Of a stretch of 64,000 bases of DNA, positions 45,381-57,645 are shown piece by piece (position 1 is the first letter of the stretch; the number at the start of each line of letters is the position of its first letter). The notes under the pieces were generated by a model. The model did no database searches. It was not told where the DNA came from and worked only from the letters and a program-made list of their open reading frames with translations. Source of the DNA: Lonicera japonica (Eukaryota > Streptophyta > Magnoliopsida > Dipsacales > Caprifoliaceae); NCBI GenBank assembly GCA_021464415.1, contig CM038466.1:50998039-51062038 (forward strand), read 5' to 3'. The position numbers and the translations under genes were made by a program.

Positions 45381-48300
45381 CTAGGACCATTCATTCATAA
45401 AACGAATGCCTAATGCACTAAAATGACGATCATGTTTAGTTTGAGAAAGTGGCTTAGTCAAAGGATCAGCTACATTCTCGTCTGTGGGAACCTTGCATAT
45501 CTTCACATCACCATTACTGATAAACTCACGAATGAGGTGATAACGTCTCTGAATATGTTTGGATTTTTTGGTGCGACCTTGGCTCTTTAGCCTGAGCAAT
45601 AGCTCCATTGTTGTCACAATACAAATCCACTGGATTGGTGCTACTAGGAATGACACCAAGTTCAGTGATAAACTTCTTTACCCATACTGCTTCCTTTGCT
45701 GCTTCTGAAGCAGCAACATATTCAGCTTCTGTTGTAGAATCAGCAACTGTGGCTTGCTTAGAACTCTTCCAACTCACAGCTCCACCATTGAGACAAAACA
45801 CAAAACCGGATTGTGATCTGAAATCATCCTTATCTGATTGAAAACCAGAATCCGTGTACCCATTTACAACCAACTCTTCTTCCCCACCATAAATCAAGAA
45901 TATATCCCTAGTTCTTCTTAAGTACTTGAGGATATTCTTGACAGCGGTCCAGTGACTCTCACCTGGATCTGACTGGTATCTGCTAGTCACGCTCAATGCG
46001 CATGCTACATCGGGACGAGTACACAACATAGCGTACATGATAGAACCTATAGCCGAAGCATACGGGATTCTACTCATGCGATCTCGCTCATCTTGTGTCT
46101 GAGGACACTGAGTCTTGCTTAGTGTTGTGCCATGTGTCATTGGCAAGAACCCTCTTTTAGAGTCTTGCATGTTGAACCTACGTAAAACTTTGTCAAGGTA
46201 ATTACTTTGACTCAGTCCTATTAGTTTTCTTGATCTATCTCTATAGATCTTGATCCCTAATATGTAGGCTGCCTCGCCCAAATCTTTCATTGAGAAACAT
46301 TTTCCAAGCCAGGTCTTGACAGACTCAAGCATAGGAATATCATTCCCAATGAGTAGTATGTCATCTACATACAATACCAGAAAGACTATCGCGCTCCCAC
46401 TAGTTTTCTTGTATACACAAGGTTCTTCTTCGTTCTTTCTAAAATCAAACTTTTTGATAGTTTCATCGAAACGAAGATTCCAGCTCCGAGATGCTTGCTT
46501 AAGACCATATATGGATCTCTTAAGCTTGCATACCTTGTTAGCATTTCTTGGATCAACAAAACCTTCAGGTTGTGTCATGTACACATCCTCTTCTAGGTAT
46601 CCATTAAGGAAAGCAGTTTTGACATCCATTTGCCATATTTCATAGTCATAATATGCGGCAATGCTTAAAAGGATCCGGATTGATTTAAACATGGCAACTG
46701 GCGAAAAGGATTCATCATAGTCAATACCATGGATTTGTCGATATCCTTTTGCAACCAATCGAGCTTTATAGACATCGATCTTGCCATCTTTATCAATCTT
46801 GATTTTGAAAACCCATTTGCAACCTATGGCTCTACAGCCATTTGGCATGTCAACCAAGTCCCATACTTGATTGTCATCCATGGATTTCATTTCGGATTTC
46901 ATGGCTTCTAGCCATTTCTCGGAACTAGAGCTCTCCATTGCTTCTTTGAAAGTCGAGGGCTCATTGTTGTCTAACAACACTATGTCTTGCTCATCTGAGA
47001 CGAAAAGTGATAATCTCTCAGGTTCGCGACGTGGCCTACTTGACCTTCGTAAGACTGTAACTTCTTCAGGAGTTTCTGCAACTATTTGCATACTTTGTTG
47101 AGGCTCTTCATTAAGATTACTATCATCTCGAATTTCTTCTAGATGTATAGTGCTCCCACTGTTTTCTTTGGAAAGAAACTCTCTTTCTAAGAAAACTCCA
47201 TTCCGAGCTACAAACACTTTGTTCTCAGTTGGATTATAAAAATAATATCCTTTTGTTTCCTTAGGATATCCTACGAAGAAGCATTTATCAGATTTGGGTT
47301 CCAATTTAGTTGTGATTAGTCGTCTGACGAAAACGTCACAACCCCAAATCTTTAGAAAAGACAGACTTGGAACCTTTCCAGTCCATAACTCGTAAGGTGT
47401 CTTTTCTACAGCCTTAGATGGAGATCTATTTAGTGTGAACGCTGCGGTTTCAAGAGCATATCCCCAAAATGATATTGGAAGAGATGTCTGACTCATCATT
47501 GATCGAACCATGTCTAACAGTGTTCGGTTTCTCCTTTCAGATACATCATTCCATTGTGGTGTTCCTGGTGGAGTAAGTTGTGAAACAATTCCACAACTCT
47601 TAAGATGATCAATGAATTCTTGGCTTAAGTATTCTCCTCCTCGATCTGATCGAAGAGCTTTAATAGTCTTGCCAAGTTGATTTTGTACCTCATTTTGAAA
47701 TTCTTTGAACTTTTCAAAAGATTCCGATTTATGTTTTATCAAGTAAACATAACCATATCTACTGAAATCATCAGTAAATGTGATGAAGTACTGATATCCT
47801 CCTCTGGCAGTTGTGTTTAGTGGTCCACATACATCAGTATGAATGAGGGCCAAAAGATCACTTGCCCTATCATTGTTTCCATTGAAAGGGCTCTTGGTCA
47901 TCTTTCCCAGTAAACAAGATTCACATCGTTCAAAAGACTGAAAATCAAATGAATTTAGAAGACCATCTTTATGGAGCTTCAACATGCGTTTCTCATTTAT
48001 ATGGCCTAAACGACAATGCCATAAATAAGTAGGATTCGAATCATCAAACTTGATTCTCTTGTTATTTACGTTATAAACAGGTATTTCAAGATTTAGAATA
48101 TAAAGACCATCCAATAATTGTCCAATACCATATTGCATATTATTCAAAGAAAATGAACAACGTTTGTCCTTAAAATTGAATTCAAAACCTTCTTCGTCTA
48201 ACAAAGAAATAGAAATAATGTTTCTGCTAAAAGCAGGCACATAGTAACAATTATTTAATTCTAAAATTAATCCTGAAGGCAAAAGAATCTCAAATGTTCC

Positions 48301-49347
48301 TACAGCTAGAGCGGCAACTTTTGCTCGATTTCCAACGCGTAGGTCCACTTCTCCTTTAGCCAGCTTCCTACTACTTTTGAGTCCCTGTACATTTGCACAA
48401 ATGTGAGATGCACTACCAGTATCTAATACCCAAGAAGTAGAAGAAGCTGAAGTAACATTTACTTCTATAACGTAAGTACCTGAAGACGAAGGGGCTAGTC
48501 CCTTCTTTTTGTCGTCAAGGTATTTCTTGCAGTTTCTCTTCCAATGACCCTTTTCATTGCAGTGAAAACATATCATTTCAGCTTGTGGATTAGGCTTGGG
48601 CTCAGAATCTTGCTTCTTGTTCTTCCAGTTCTTAACTGGAGCTTTACCTTTGCCTTTGGCATTGGACTTTCCTTTGCCATTTCCACCCTTCTTGAAACCC
48701 TTTCCCTTTTGAACCATCAGAACATTATTCTTTCCTTTCTTAACAATATTCTGCTCAGCTGTTTTCAGCATCCCATGCATCTCAGTTAATGTCTTCTCCA
48801 AGCTGTGCATATTGAAGTTCATAATGAAACCATCATATGACTCAGGCAGCGACTGGAGAATGACATCAGTGGCCAGCTCTTGGCTAATAGTTGTCCCCAA
48901 CCTTTCTAGGTGATCAATGTACCCAATCATTTTGAGTACATGAGGACTAACTGAGCCTCCCTCAGGAAGCTTGCAAGAAAACAAAGACTTAGTAGTCTCG
49001 AAGCGTTCGACTCGAGCTTGTTCCTGAAACAAACTCTTTAGTTCTTTAACCATGTCGAATGCATTCATGTTTTCAAACTGCTTCTGCAGATCAGCATTCA
49101 TGCTAGCAAGCATGAGACATGAAACATCTAAATCATCATTCAGATGCTTCTGATATGCATCTTTCTGTGCACGAGGAGCATTAGCTGCTGGTTCTTCAGG
49201 AATAGCATTTTCGAGGACATAATCTTTCCTCTCCTGTTTGAGAACAATTCTCAGATTCCTAAACCAGTCTAGGAAGTTGGTTGTATTTAGTTTTTCCTTC
49301 TCAAGGACAGATCGCAACGAAAAAGCGGTTGTGTTATGGTTCGTCAT
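45381..49347 (-). pseudogene. Ty1/copia gag-pol polyprotein with one frameshift near the end
   Basis: A 1,273-codon frame (49,347-45,526) holds, in order: Gag; a CCHC zinc knuckle (C260, C263, H268, C273); aspartic protease with DTG at 309-311; integrase HHCC (H444, H449, C475, C478) and its D505, D568, E604 triad; reverse transcriptase with YVDD at 993-996; and RNase H (D1166, E1209, D1245). This order, integrase before reverse transcriptase, defines copia. An extra base in a T6 run (plus strand) at 45,564-45,569 shifts the frame; the normal RNase H C-terminus ('IQRRYHLIREF', then 'DPLTKPL') continues in the next frame to a stop at 45,381. All catalytic residues are therefore present but the product is altered in its last ~70 residues. 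The element makes virus-like particles and copies itself through RNA; this copy may still be mobilised in trans. Confidence 0.93.
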
Positions 49348-50211
49348 CTATCTACAGCAAAATAACATATGCAAACATTTAATATGCTTATTTATAAAAA
49401 ATTCCTACTATGTCTTACACACAATTGTCCCAATAGGACATAGTAGGTCCAAGATCCATATTACACAAGGTATTAAGAAAGCTTTGGCTTTTCACTTAAA
49501 CTTTGTTAATTAGGTAAGCAACATTTGTTAATTACATCCTATGTAATTCTTGGTTTGTTGAGTTTTACATCTTATGTTTCGGCTTCTCAACACTTTGCCT
49601 CAAGGCCCAAAACCGTTTTGATGGCCCGTGAAATCAAACCAACACTTTTCTGATTTATGGATGTCCGACTTCCATACTATTAATTTATGATGATTTAAGA
49701 TAACCCCGTTTTGGCAGGCGTCTTCTAAAATAATCATAAAATTAATAGTTATCAGTATTGGAAAGGCACAAATAATTTCATTTGTTCTAGGGACATAAAT
49801 ATGCAGTCTCACAATAATACAACAGAATATTTAAACATGCATCAACCAAAAATATGTGATATAGTATGGCCAGAGAAATAAAGCTACTAATTAACTATGC
49901 TCTCCCATCCTTTGTAGCTTTGGACATTCCAAAGTTCTTGGCTATCTTCTCTTGTGATGAGGGATCCTCCATCTTCTATGCGAGGTAATTATACAATCAA
50001 TTGTACATCCTAATACAAGAGACTAGTAATTGAAACTAGTAATTGAAATTACATTGCAAAACAAAAAAACGACACGCAGGCCGTATTTAGTTTGGCCATA
50101 CTATATCACTATAAATAATAACCCTGCAAGTTAGTATTATCCCATAACACAACACATTGCATACTCATAAAAGGAAACATAAATTTAATCAATTATTAAA
50201 TAAACAATTAA

Positions 50212-50318
50212 GGGTCGAGGGGCAACGCCCCCGCGGGGTTTGGGGCAGCGCCCCAACGGGGTCCGGGGGGTGGACACCCCGGCGGCGGTCCCGCTGGCCG
50301 GTCAGCGGGCTCGGTGTA
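50212..50318. other. GC-rich island in the copia leader
   Basis: About 100 bases of strongly GC-rich sequence in otherwise AT-rich DNA, built from imperfect repeats of the palindromic word 'ggggc(a)gcgcccc' and 'gg(g)gtccggggg'. It lies between the primer site and gag, where structured RNA could affect packaging or translation. Confidence 0.7.
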
Positions 50319-50889
50319 TGACCTGCAAGAGAATCATACTTCTGCCACCGTGGAAAATTTGAACGATTTCAAATTATTTCCTCCAGAAACGTGTCTGATC
50401 TTATCAGACAGATTCGTCTAGACTAATCACATTAATCTGCCCTATCTCGTTAATCAAATCAACGTGAACGAACCCGATAGCCGTGATCTCATCAAGTCTA
50501 TCAGATTGTGTAAACCCTAAACGAACGATTCTGAAAAACGCTAAACATGATAATTGCGGAATTAAAATCACAACAGCATATGATGAACCCTAATCAAAAA
50601 CGACTTAACAGAATCATGAACATGTCGATAACAGTCATACAATAATCACGTTTTTGACATATCAGATCTCTATTAATCAGATTATAAAGGGACATATCGT
50701 ATATGTAAACTGATTAACGAAAACAGAAACATGCTACAGAAAACGATTAACCCATTAATCGATATTACTAAAACCTAGCATGATACTAAAATCCGAATAT
50801 GAAATTAATCGAAATTTTAAACGAGAACAGATCTTCAAGTTATAAAACGATTATAATCATGATCGAAATTAAAGAACAGCAATAACCTT

Positions 50890-50901
50890 GCTCTGATACC
50901 A
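50890..50901 (-). other. Primer-binding site of the copia element
   Basis: TGGTATCAGAGC on minus, complementary to the 3' end of plant initiator tRNA-Met, two bases inside the 5' LTR. Confidence 0.9.
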
Positions 50902-50902
50902 C

Positions 50903-52235
50903 TGTTAGGAAATTAGGGCAGTAATCATGCATCGCATACACTAATTTACGCACTAATCATTGAATCCTATGATCTATGCAGTTCAATAAAATCGACAGAT
51001 GACATACCTTAATCGAGATTTGATGTCAATGAAACGAACAGGATGGATCTGATCCTTCTGTTGTTGTCGTCCTTAGCGTAGAAAACACGACGCCTCTACG
51101 GTATGCACACACGAACGAGATGAGATCTTGCTTGGTGTACTAGCGCCCTCTAGGGTTCTCTCTGCTATTTCGAATTTTCTTGCCTCTCTCAATTTCGTTG
51201 ACGGCCAAGAAGAACAAAGGTTCCCTTTTATAAGGGAACCCTAGTGAGAACCCTAAGCAACAAACGAACTGGGCCCAAGTCCAACTTGGCCCGTTTTAAT
51301 TCGTTTTGATCCAACTCGTTTTGGTGTGCGACCCTGTAGGTTTTACACTCTTTGGCCGTACAATTAAAACCCGTTTTATTATACGAACAGTAAGCGGTTT
51401 CTAGTAAAACATTACTATTATCCAAAGGGTATAAAGGTCAAAAACGACACAACCTTAAATTGATATTTCACACATTAACTCCTTTTGTCAATCGATATCT
51501 AGATTGAACACAAGACTAGGCAAGTGTCATTCTTGTATAGTTCAATCTTTATTTCTTGATCTCTAAGTATAATTAATCCAAAACAAATGACATCTCATTT
51601 GTGCATGGCCATGCAAATATTAATTACACTTATCAAGGGGCCCAACGATATCTCTCTCAATATATGAGAGTGACAAATCCCATCTTGATCAACCACATAC
51701 CTCTACATAGTTCATAGTATGCTCGGTCATCATCTTTATAATTACTCGGTCAAGAGCAACGTTTGATAATGCCTGACATGCTAATCCCTATGTTGGTAAC
51801 CATGGCGATCTCAGGTCTGAGGATAATACGATATCACAAATGGGGAACATCACTGATGACATTATGTAACACTCCTCGCAGTGTCCCCAAAGCGGGTCAG
51901 TCCAATACTTTGTTCCCTAACAAGTATCAGTATGTTCAGCTTGATATCTCCATATCCATGACTTGTGGAACATAGTCATCAGCTGACCCATACTCTAATC
52001 ATTATATCAACGTGATCCTAGGTTATTGATACATGATTAGGGACATCTAAACAATATTATTATTACATTACTAGCATCCCACAATCTAGTCACGTACTTG
52101 ATGAACTAGTATTAATAAATATTATTTACAAGAGATTATAAAGTAAAATAAATAAACTTTATTAATAAAAAATAAGCATAAGATATCCAAGTACAAATCA
52201 TAATCTATGAATAGTCCTAGGACATATCTCTTTCA
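50903..52235 (-). repeat. 5' LTR of the copia element
   Basis: 1,333 bp, a direct repeat of 44,035-45,366, one base longer in the A-run near 52,165-52,171. Confidence 0.93.
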
Positions 52236-52850
52236 CAAATGACAACAAACTGATACGAAAATTGTCTCTAACAAATATTGTCTCTCCCTCAGTAATTTGT
52301 TGATCAAGGTCTTATGGGATCAATTAGAGAATCTATTAGTCAATGATCCTTATGATCATAACAACACCGAACACAAATGAAAACGAGAAGAGAAAAAACA
52401 TCAAAGGAGTACATTTGATCCTTTATTTACAATCACTCAATATCTCAATTCTACAGGAATATGGAGAAAGGTGTACTCACTTCATAAGAGAGATAAGATA
52501 AGACAATTAATCCACTCATGATGATAGAGGGGGCGAGGGCCAGGGGATAAGCGATTTTCTCTCACTGCAAAATTTATGTGTGGATGTGTGTTAAATGTGG
52601 AGGAGATCGAAGGACAAATGGTTTATATTATATTCAAACCATAAAAATAAGTAGACACAATTAAGTCTGACTATTACAAATGCACAACTGGCCGGGATTA
52701 AATTACAGATCATGGCCCTAAAATACAACAAAAACCAACTTACATGATATCCTAAGCAATGTGCCTAGCCGCCCAACATGACCTAAGTGCTTTTAAACTC
52801 GTCATTAACTACAAGATACTCCCTCCTTTTTGGATTAAGTTACGTAACAA
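52236..52850. repeat. Segmental duplication copy A, right part
   Basis: Parallels about 55,100-55,540 ('agaagag', 'tttatatta', 'tccactca(t/g)', 'tctcac(t/c)gcaaaat'). A further segment at about 52,765-52,840 ('cgcccaacatgacctaa', 'aactacaagatac') matches two places at about 57,073-57,090 and 57,340-57,365. No gene identified. Bases 52,851-53,517 show nothing else except a Helitron-like 5' end, A|TCTATATTATAATAAAG, at about 53,036. Confidence 0.6.
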
Positions 52851-53517
52851 TGATCCAAACATTTCAATGACATACTTAGTCTACAATTCATTGTTACTTC
52901 CAATGGATTGGATTTGTGTTATTCAAATGCAATTTGATGGAATCCTTTCTCCGATACCCGACGAAAACATATCTAATTCAATTAAACATGCTATGTTTTT
53001 AGGTTTTTACTGATAGTTTCATTACACTGTATTATCTATATTATAATAAAGCAATGATTGAATTTTCTTAACTTTGAAAAAAAATAATTATTTTGATAAT
53101 TTAAATTAGAATGAAAATATCCAAAATAAGTTGATTTTTTTTTCAAAAAATAAACATATTAGAGGATTATTTTGAACCTCATACAAAAAGGGAAAAAAAG
53201 GATCTCTTTTATTGTAGAACATCCATAATCGAATTATTAGCATGAAAAAAACAATAGAAAGTTCTAGACCAACTGGTACCAAATTTTGTGGTTAACTGAT
53301 TAAACCTGGATTCTTAAACCAAATACGAATAACGGGAGACAAATTAAACCAAGTAGTATTTTAAAGGAAGGAGTGGATTATACCATATTAAAATTGCAAA
53401 CAGATGGACGTATTAGACCGGTGAAGTTGAAGTTGGGTGCCCCAATGTGTGAGAGAGATATATATGATGATAGAGGAAAGGAGACTACCATGCGCTAGCA
53501 TCAAGGTAGCCAAACTA

Positions 53518-53946
53518 TGGCTACACATGGATGAAGGAACCTACCTACCTAGGGTTTTTCCTGTCTCGAGAAAAAATCGCTCTAGTGTAATTACTAGAGA
53601 AATGAGATGCAATGCATAACTTTATCCTTTTCCAAATTAATTTGTATACCAAGTGTTGGATGCTAAAATCCAATATCCTCGAAGAATTTAGAACCCTCGG
53701 TCTAGTGAGTTGCAATTTTATGAAATAAGGTTCCTTAGTTGCATAGTTGCATTTTGAGCAAACCACTATGTATGCCCAGATTAAATCTATGGGAATTCTT
53801 GATAGTATGTCAGCCATTGTATCTAGAGCCAAATCATTTATTGTAGTTCTCACTTGACCGTCACAATTCGCCAACTTTGTTGACTTAAAGCATGCAATTT
53901 TAGAACTACGGATTTGGAGCACCACATTAAATCACTTATAATTCTC
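53518..53946 (-). pseudogene. F-box gene fragment, left arm of an inverted duplication
   Basis: On minus the frame reads 'TTINDLALDTMADILSRIP' followed by 'IDLIWAYIVVCSKCN' and 'EPYFIKLQLTRPRVL', the shape of a plant F-box N-terminus followed by the usual short linker. Such proteins recruit targets to SCF ubiquitin ligases. The frame ends in a stop at 53,545 after about 126 residues and no C-terminal interaction domain follows. The same N-terminal segment occurs on plus in the right arm. Confidence 0.55.
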
Positions 53947-54046
53947 GATTAGATGACCCTAAAACAATATTAAATAGAGATTAGAATAGCAACTTATATA
54001 ATTGTGCGTTACAGTTCCAATATCCATTTAACATTGTCTGAGGGCC

Positions 54047-54480
54047 AACTGAATATAAGTGATTTAAGGCAGTGCTCCAATATCGTCTTTCTAGAATGGC
54101 ATGCTTTACGACCACGAAATTGATGAATTGTAGTGGCCATGTAAGAACTACCATAGACAATTTGCCTCGGGAGATAATTTTCGACATACTACCAAGTAGA
54201 ATTGTTCTTGGCATGCATAATTATTTGCTTAAAATGGTAATCTATAATTAACAACCCTTATTTCATAAAATTAAAACACGCTAAACAGAGGATTTAGATT
54301 CTTATGGCCTGTTAATTTGCTTTTAGCATCCTGCACTTTGTAAATAATTTAGTTTGAAAAAGGATTATATTTTGCAATGCGTTTCATTTCTCACACGAGA
54401 GAATTTTACCCGAGAGGAAAAAAACCTAGGTAGGTAGGGTTCCTCTTCATCCTTATATGGCCACATTATGGATAAACACT
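54047..54480 (+). pseudogene. F-box gene fragment, right arm of the inverted duplication
   Basis: Reverse-complement partner of 53,518-53,946. On plus it reads 'MACFTTTKLMNCSGHVRTTI' then 'DNLPREIIFDILPSRI', matching the left-arm F-box start. Arms pair from about 53,518/54,470 ('acctacctacctagg') to about 53,935/54,055 ('taaatcactta'), with a ~100-base spacer. The two copies diverge from a common centre, head to head. Confidence 0.55.
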
Positions 54481-54974
54481 TGCAAGCTACTGCATATTGG
54501 ATTGACAATGTATTTGTATAGAGTTCTAAAAATTTAGAAAAGAAAAGAAAGAAAGAAAAAATGTAGGTCTAAAAATTCAAAAACTTCTTTAAAAGTTACA
54601 AGATTGAAGGTTAAAAATTGGTTGGCGATTTAGGTTTCTGGGTTGCGGGATGTGTTAGGGGTTCAGGTGAAGGAGAGTTGTAGTGCATGGGGTGGGTATG
54701 TTTTTTAATAGAAAAAAAGATGTTAAGGAAGTTATTTTAGGTAAAGAGTGTCCTTATTTTGAAATGGAATCGTAAGGTGTCCTTCCCTTGCATTAATTAT
54801 GGAGAAAAAGCCCTCAAGACCCATTGCCTCATCTAACCCCACCGGATGGTGGCAAGGTTGAATTCTTCTATATATAAACCAAGTTTTAATCAGAGGAAAC
54901 AGTAACAACAACAAGGTGATGGCTTGGATACTTCCAAGATCCGATCCACTTCTAAAAACTAGAAGAAAAAAAAA

Positions 54975-55540
54975 GTAAGACAATTCTAAAAAACAATGGA
55001 ATGGGAAACAAATCAATGCCAAATAAAACCTTTAAGTTTCGATGTTTCAAGAAAACTTGTTCTACGAAAATAGATCTGATTGTCTATGAAACTAATACAC
55101 TATTTGATAACAATAAACTCATACAAATACTCATATCTCCTTCGGCAATTTGCCGATCAAGATCTTGTAGATCGATTATATAATCAACTAGCCAAGGGTC
55201 CTCGGGATCAAAATAACACAAAATGCAAATAGAAAAGAAAAGAGAGGAGCAAAAATAGCAAAGGAGTTAGTACATCCAATCCTACAAGAATACAATGAAA
55301 GGTATACTCATTATATAACAGAGGACAAGAGAAGAATAATCCACTCAGTATGAGAGGGAGGGGGAGAGGGTTTATCTCACCGCAAAATGTGTGTGTGGGT
55401 GAGTGTTGAATGCAGCAAAGAGGGAAGAACAACGGGTTTATATAATACACTAACCCAAAAACCCTAACAATTAACGGATAGGATTAACTTTGACGATTAT
55501 AAATGTACGGATGGGATTAGAATACAAAGAAACACGCTTG
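54975..55540. repeat. Segmental duplication copy B (unoccupied copia site)
   Basis: Homologous to 43,905-44,034 plus 52,236-52,720 without the copia element between them. It therefore approximates the pre-insertion state of copy A. A possible promoter-like segment (attatataaaccc on minus near 55,440) and a partly open minus frame ('DPEDPWLVDYIIDLQDLD') are present, but I do not recognise a gene. Confidence 0.6.
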
Positions 55541-57645
55541 TGTTTTAAAGGACGTCAGGGATCAATGTTCACATGGATTTAGGTTGAAAATCTACGGGCT
55601 TATGAAGGAATCACATGGATTGGCAAAATATACCAAAATTGCTAATGAACGGCCAAAAAGTGAACCAGGAAAGATTCCGAGCAATAGATGCAAACACGTA
55701 TAAATATAGAGTATGAGATGATTAATAATTCACAAATAATAGACATGACACCATAAATTTGCTACCTAATATGAGCAGGTGATGATGAAGCTTACTAGAT
55801 TGGCGCATCTAATATATGGGTCCAATTAGTGTACCTCAAAATTATGCTCATCTGAAATACTATGTAAGGACATATATATTTATAGTATTGAAAGAGAAAT
55901 TTTTTCATAGCAAGAAAAACGCTAGATCAAAAAATCATAACTATACTACATTAATAACGTATAGAGCGAAATGAGGGATCGTATCCACAGGGAATGAAAT
56001 TTTAGAATTTTTATTAATATAATTTACTTTTTTACATGAAAATTAAATAACATCAAAATTAAATTGCAAACTAATCTAGTTCAAAATAAAAATAGAAACT
56101 ACAATCCAACTATTTTTGGACGAATTTCCAAATACTCTTCTGCTTCGAATTACATCTGCTATAAGCAACACTCCACAGACTCGAATTTAGAAATTTCTTC
56201 CCTTCCTAACCTTCATAATACAATTTCAATGATAAGATATATTTTTCCTTCTAAAAACACAAATACCTTCACCACTTAATATTGTACCACGAAAGTTCAG
56301 GTATGTTGTAAAGATATATATTTCTTCTAAAGATCAAAATGACCTAAACACGGCGTCGTATAACAAAAATTAGGAGTTTCTAGAACCTCACCATGTTTCT
56401 CTTTATGAGAGATATATCATCTAAAATCACATATAGTCTCGCAAACATAGTTGACAATCGGAGTTGGAAATTATTGTTAAAATTGTATGATTCTTTTCTT
56501 TGAAGTTGAATGTGTCAATATATAGGAGACGAAGGGCTAGGGTTTAATGAGTAGTAGGGAGAAAGTCAGTGGCCGATTTGGATTTGGACACAACTTTGAT
56601 TAACTAACTGGGCCTAGGAGAGAAGTATAAACAGCCAATTACATGTCATTCTCGCGACTATGCATAGGCAACTGCTTCGAACTATTTTCGGGAAAGTAAA
56701 CCTTGGAATTTGGGAAAACTCAAAACATGAAAGTTGTAGGTCTTCGAGCCTTCTTTCTAACCATATATATAAATAAAAAATACAAGTTTTGAGCGAGGAG
56801 ATACGCTTAAAATACCAAACTGTAGCGTAACTTCCTTAAATAAAAATTTTATTCTGAGATCGCTTCGATTGGCTTCTTCTTGACTTTGATACTTTATTCA
56901 CCACTTTTTCGATGATATCTTCACTAACACTAAAATTATTGAAATATACTAAAAATAAATAAAAGAAAAGAACTTCAATCGAAAGTGAAAAAACAAAGGT
57001 TAATAAGTGGTATAAATATGCAAAATCGCGTACATCATGTATATATATATCCAGCCAAAACAATGTATATAGTCGTCCAACATGACCTAAAGGCTGCATT
57101 TTACGCAAGGGATATGATGGTGAGATAGGATAATTTTATCCTATCCCATGTTTGGTGTTCGTCAGGATTGTATATCTAGGGGATTATTTATCCCACTAAA
57201 GCTTCTTATTCTACCAAAAGAAGGATTAATGAATCCCACTTAAGAGGTGGAATTATTTTATCCTATCCAGATGAGATTAAATAATCCCGTTCGAATCTTT
57301 AATTTGACACGTCAAACACACCAAAAAGCTTTTAAACTTGTCCCCAACTACAAGATACACCCTCCTTTCCAGATTAAGAGTCCACTATTCAATTTTGGGA
57401 TGTCCCAAATTAAGAGTTCAAATCCTAATCAAGATATAATCAATGTACCATATTTCACGAAAGTACATAAGTTGTGTTGTTAAGCAATGATTAATTTGAA
57501 ATTAGTGCATTTAAATTTTTTTAAATATGGAAAAGTCAAAGTGCACTCTTAATTAGAGGCGGAGCAATTAATGAAGTACAAGGCTTGCATGTAGTTTATG
57601 ACTTTCAATCCAAATTTTATGGTACGGTGAGAAAAACAATTAACT
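55541..57645. other. Intergenic DNA, possible MITE remnant at 57,107-57,315
   Basis: The 57,107-57,315 stretch has inverted-looking 'ggataattttatcctatcc' words at both ends and a 'gtttggtg ... gtcaaacac' pair, as in MITEs. The rest shows no supported feature. Confidence 0.35.

Larger units (their letters stand above)
44035..52235 (-). mobile_element. Young, nearly intact Ty1/copia retrotransposon (8.2 kb)
   Basis: Two LTRs (44,035-45,366 and 50,903-52,235) flank one gag-pol region on minus. The primer site complementary to initiator tRNA-Met, TGGTATCAGAGC, lies at 50,901-50,890 and a polypurine tract (aagtgggagac) lies at 45,377-45,367. The LTRs look identical except for one A in an A-run, so insertion was recent. 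Flanks are caat (44,031-44,034) and caaat (52,236-52,240), a 5-bp duplication with one base lost on the left. A 1.55-kb leader (49,348-50,902) separates the 5' LTR from gag. Confidence 0.93.

Noticed and set aside
45608..48789. Plus-strand frames within the copia polyprotein
   Set aside because: Antisense shadows of the minus-strand gag-pol gene.
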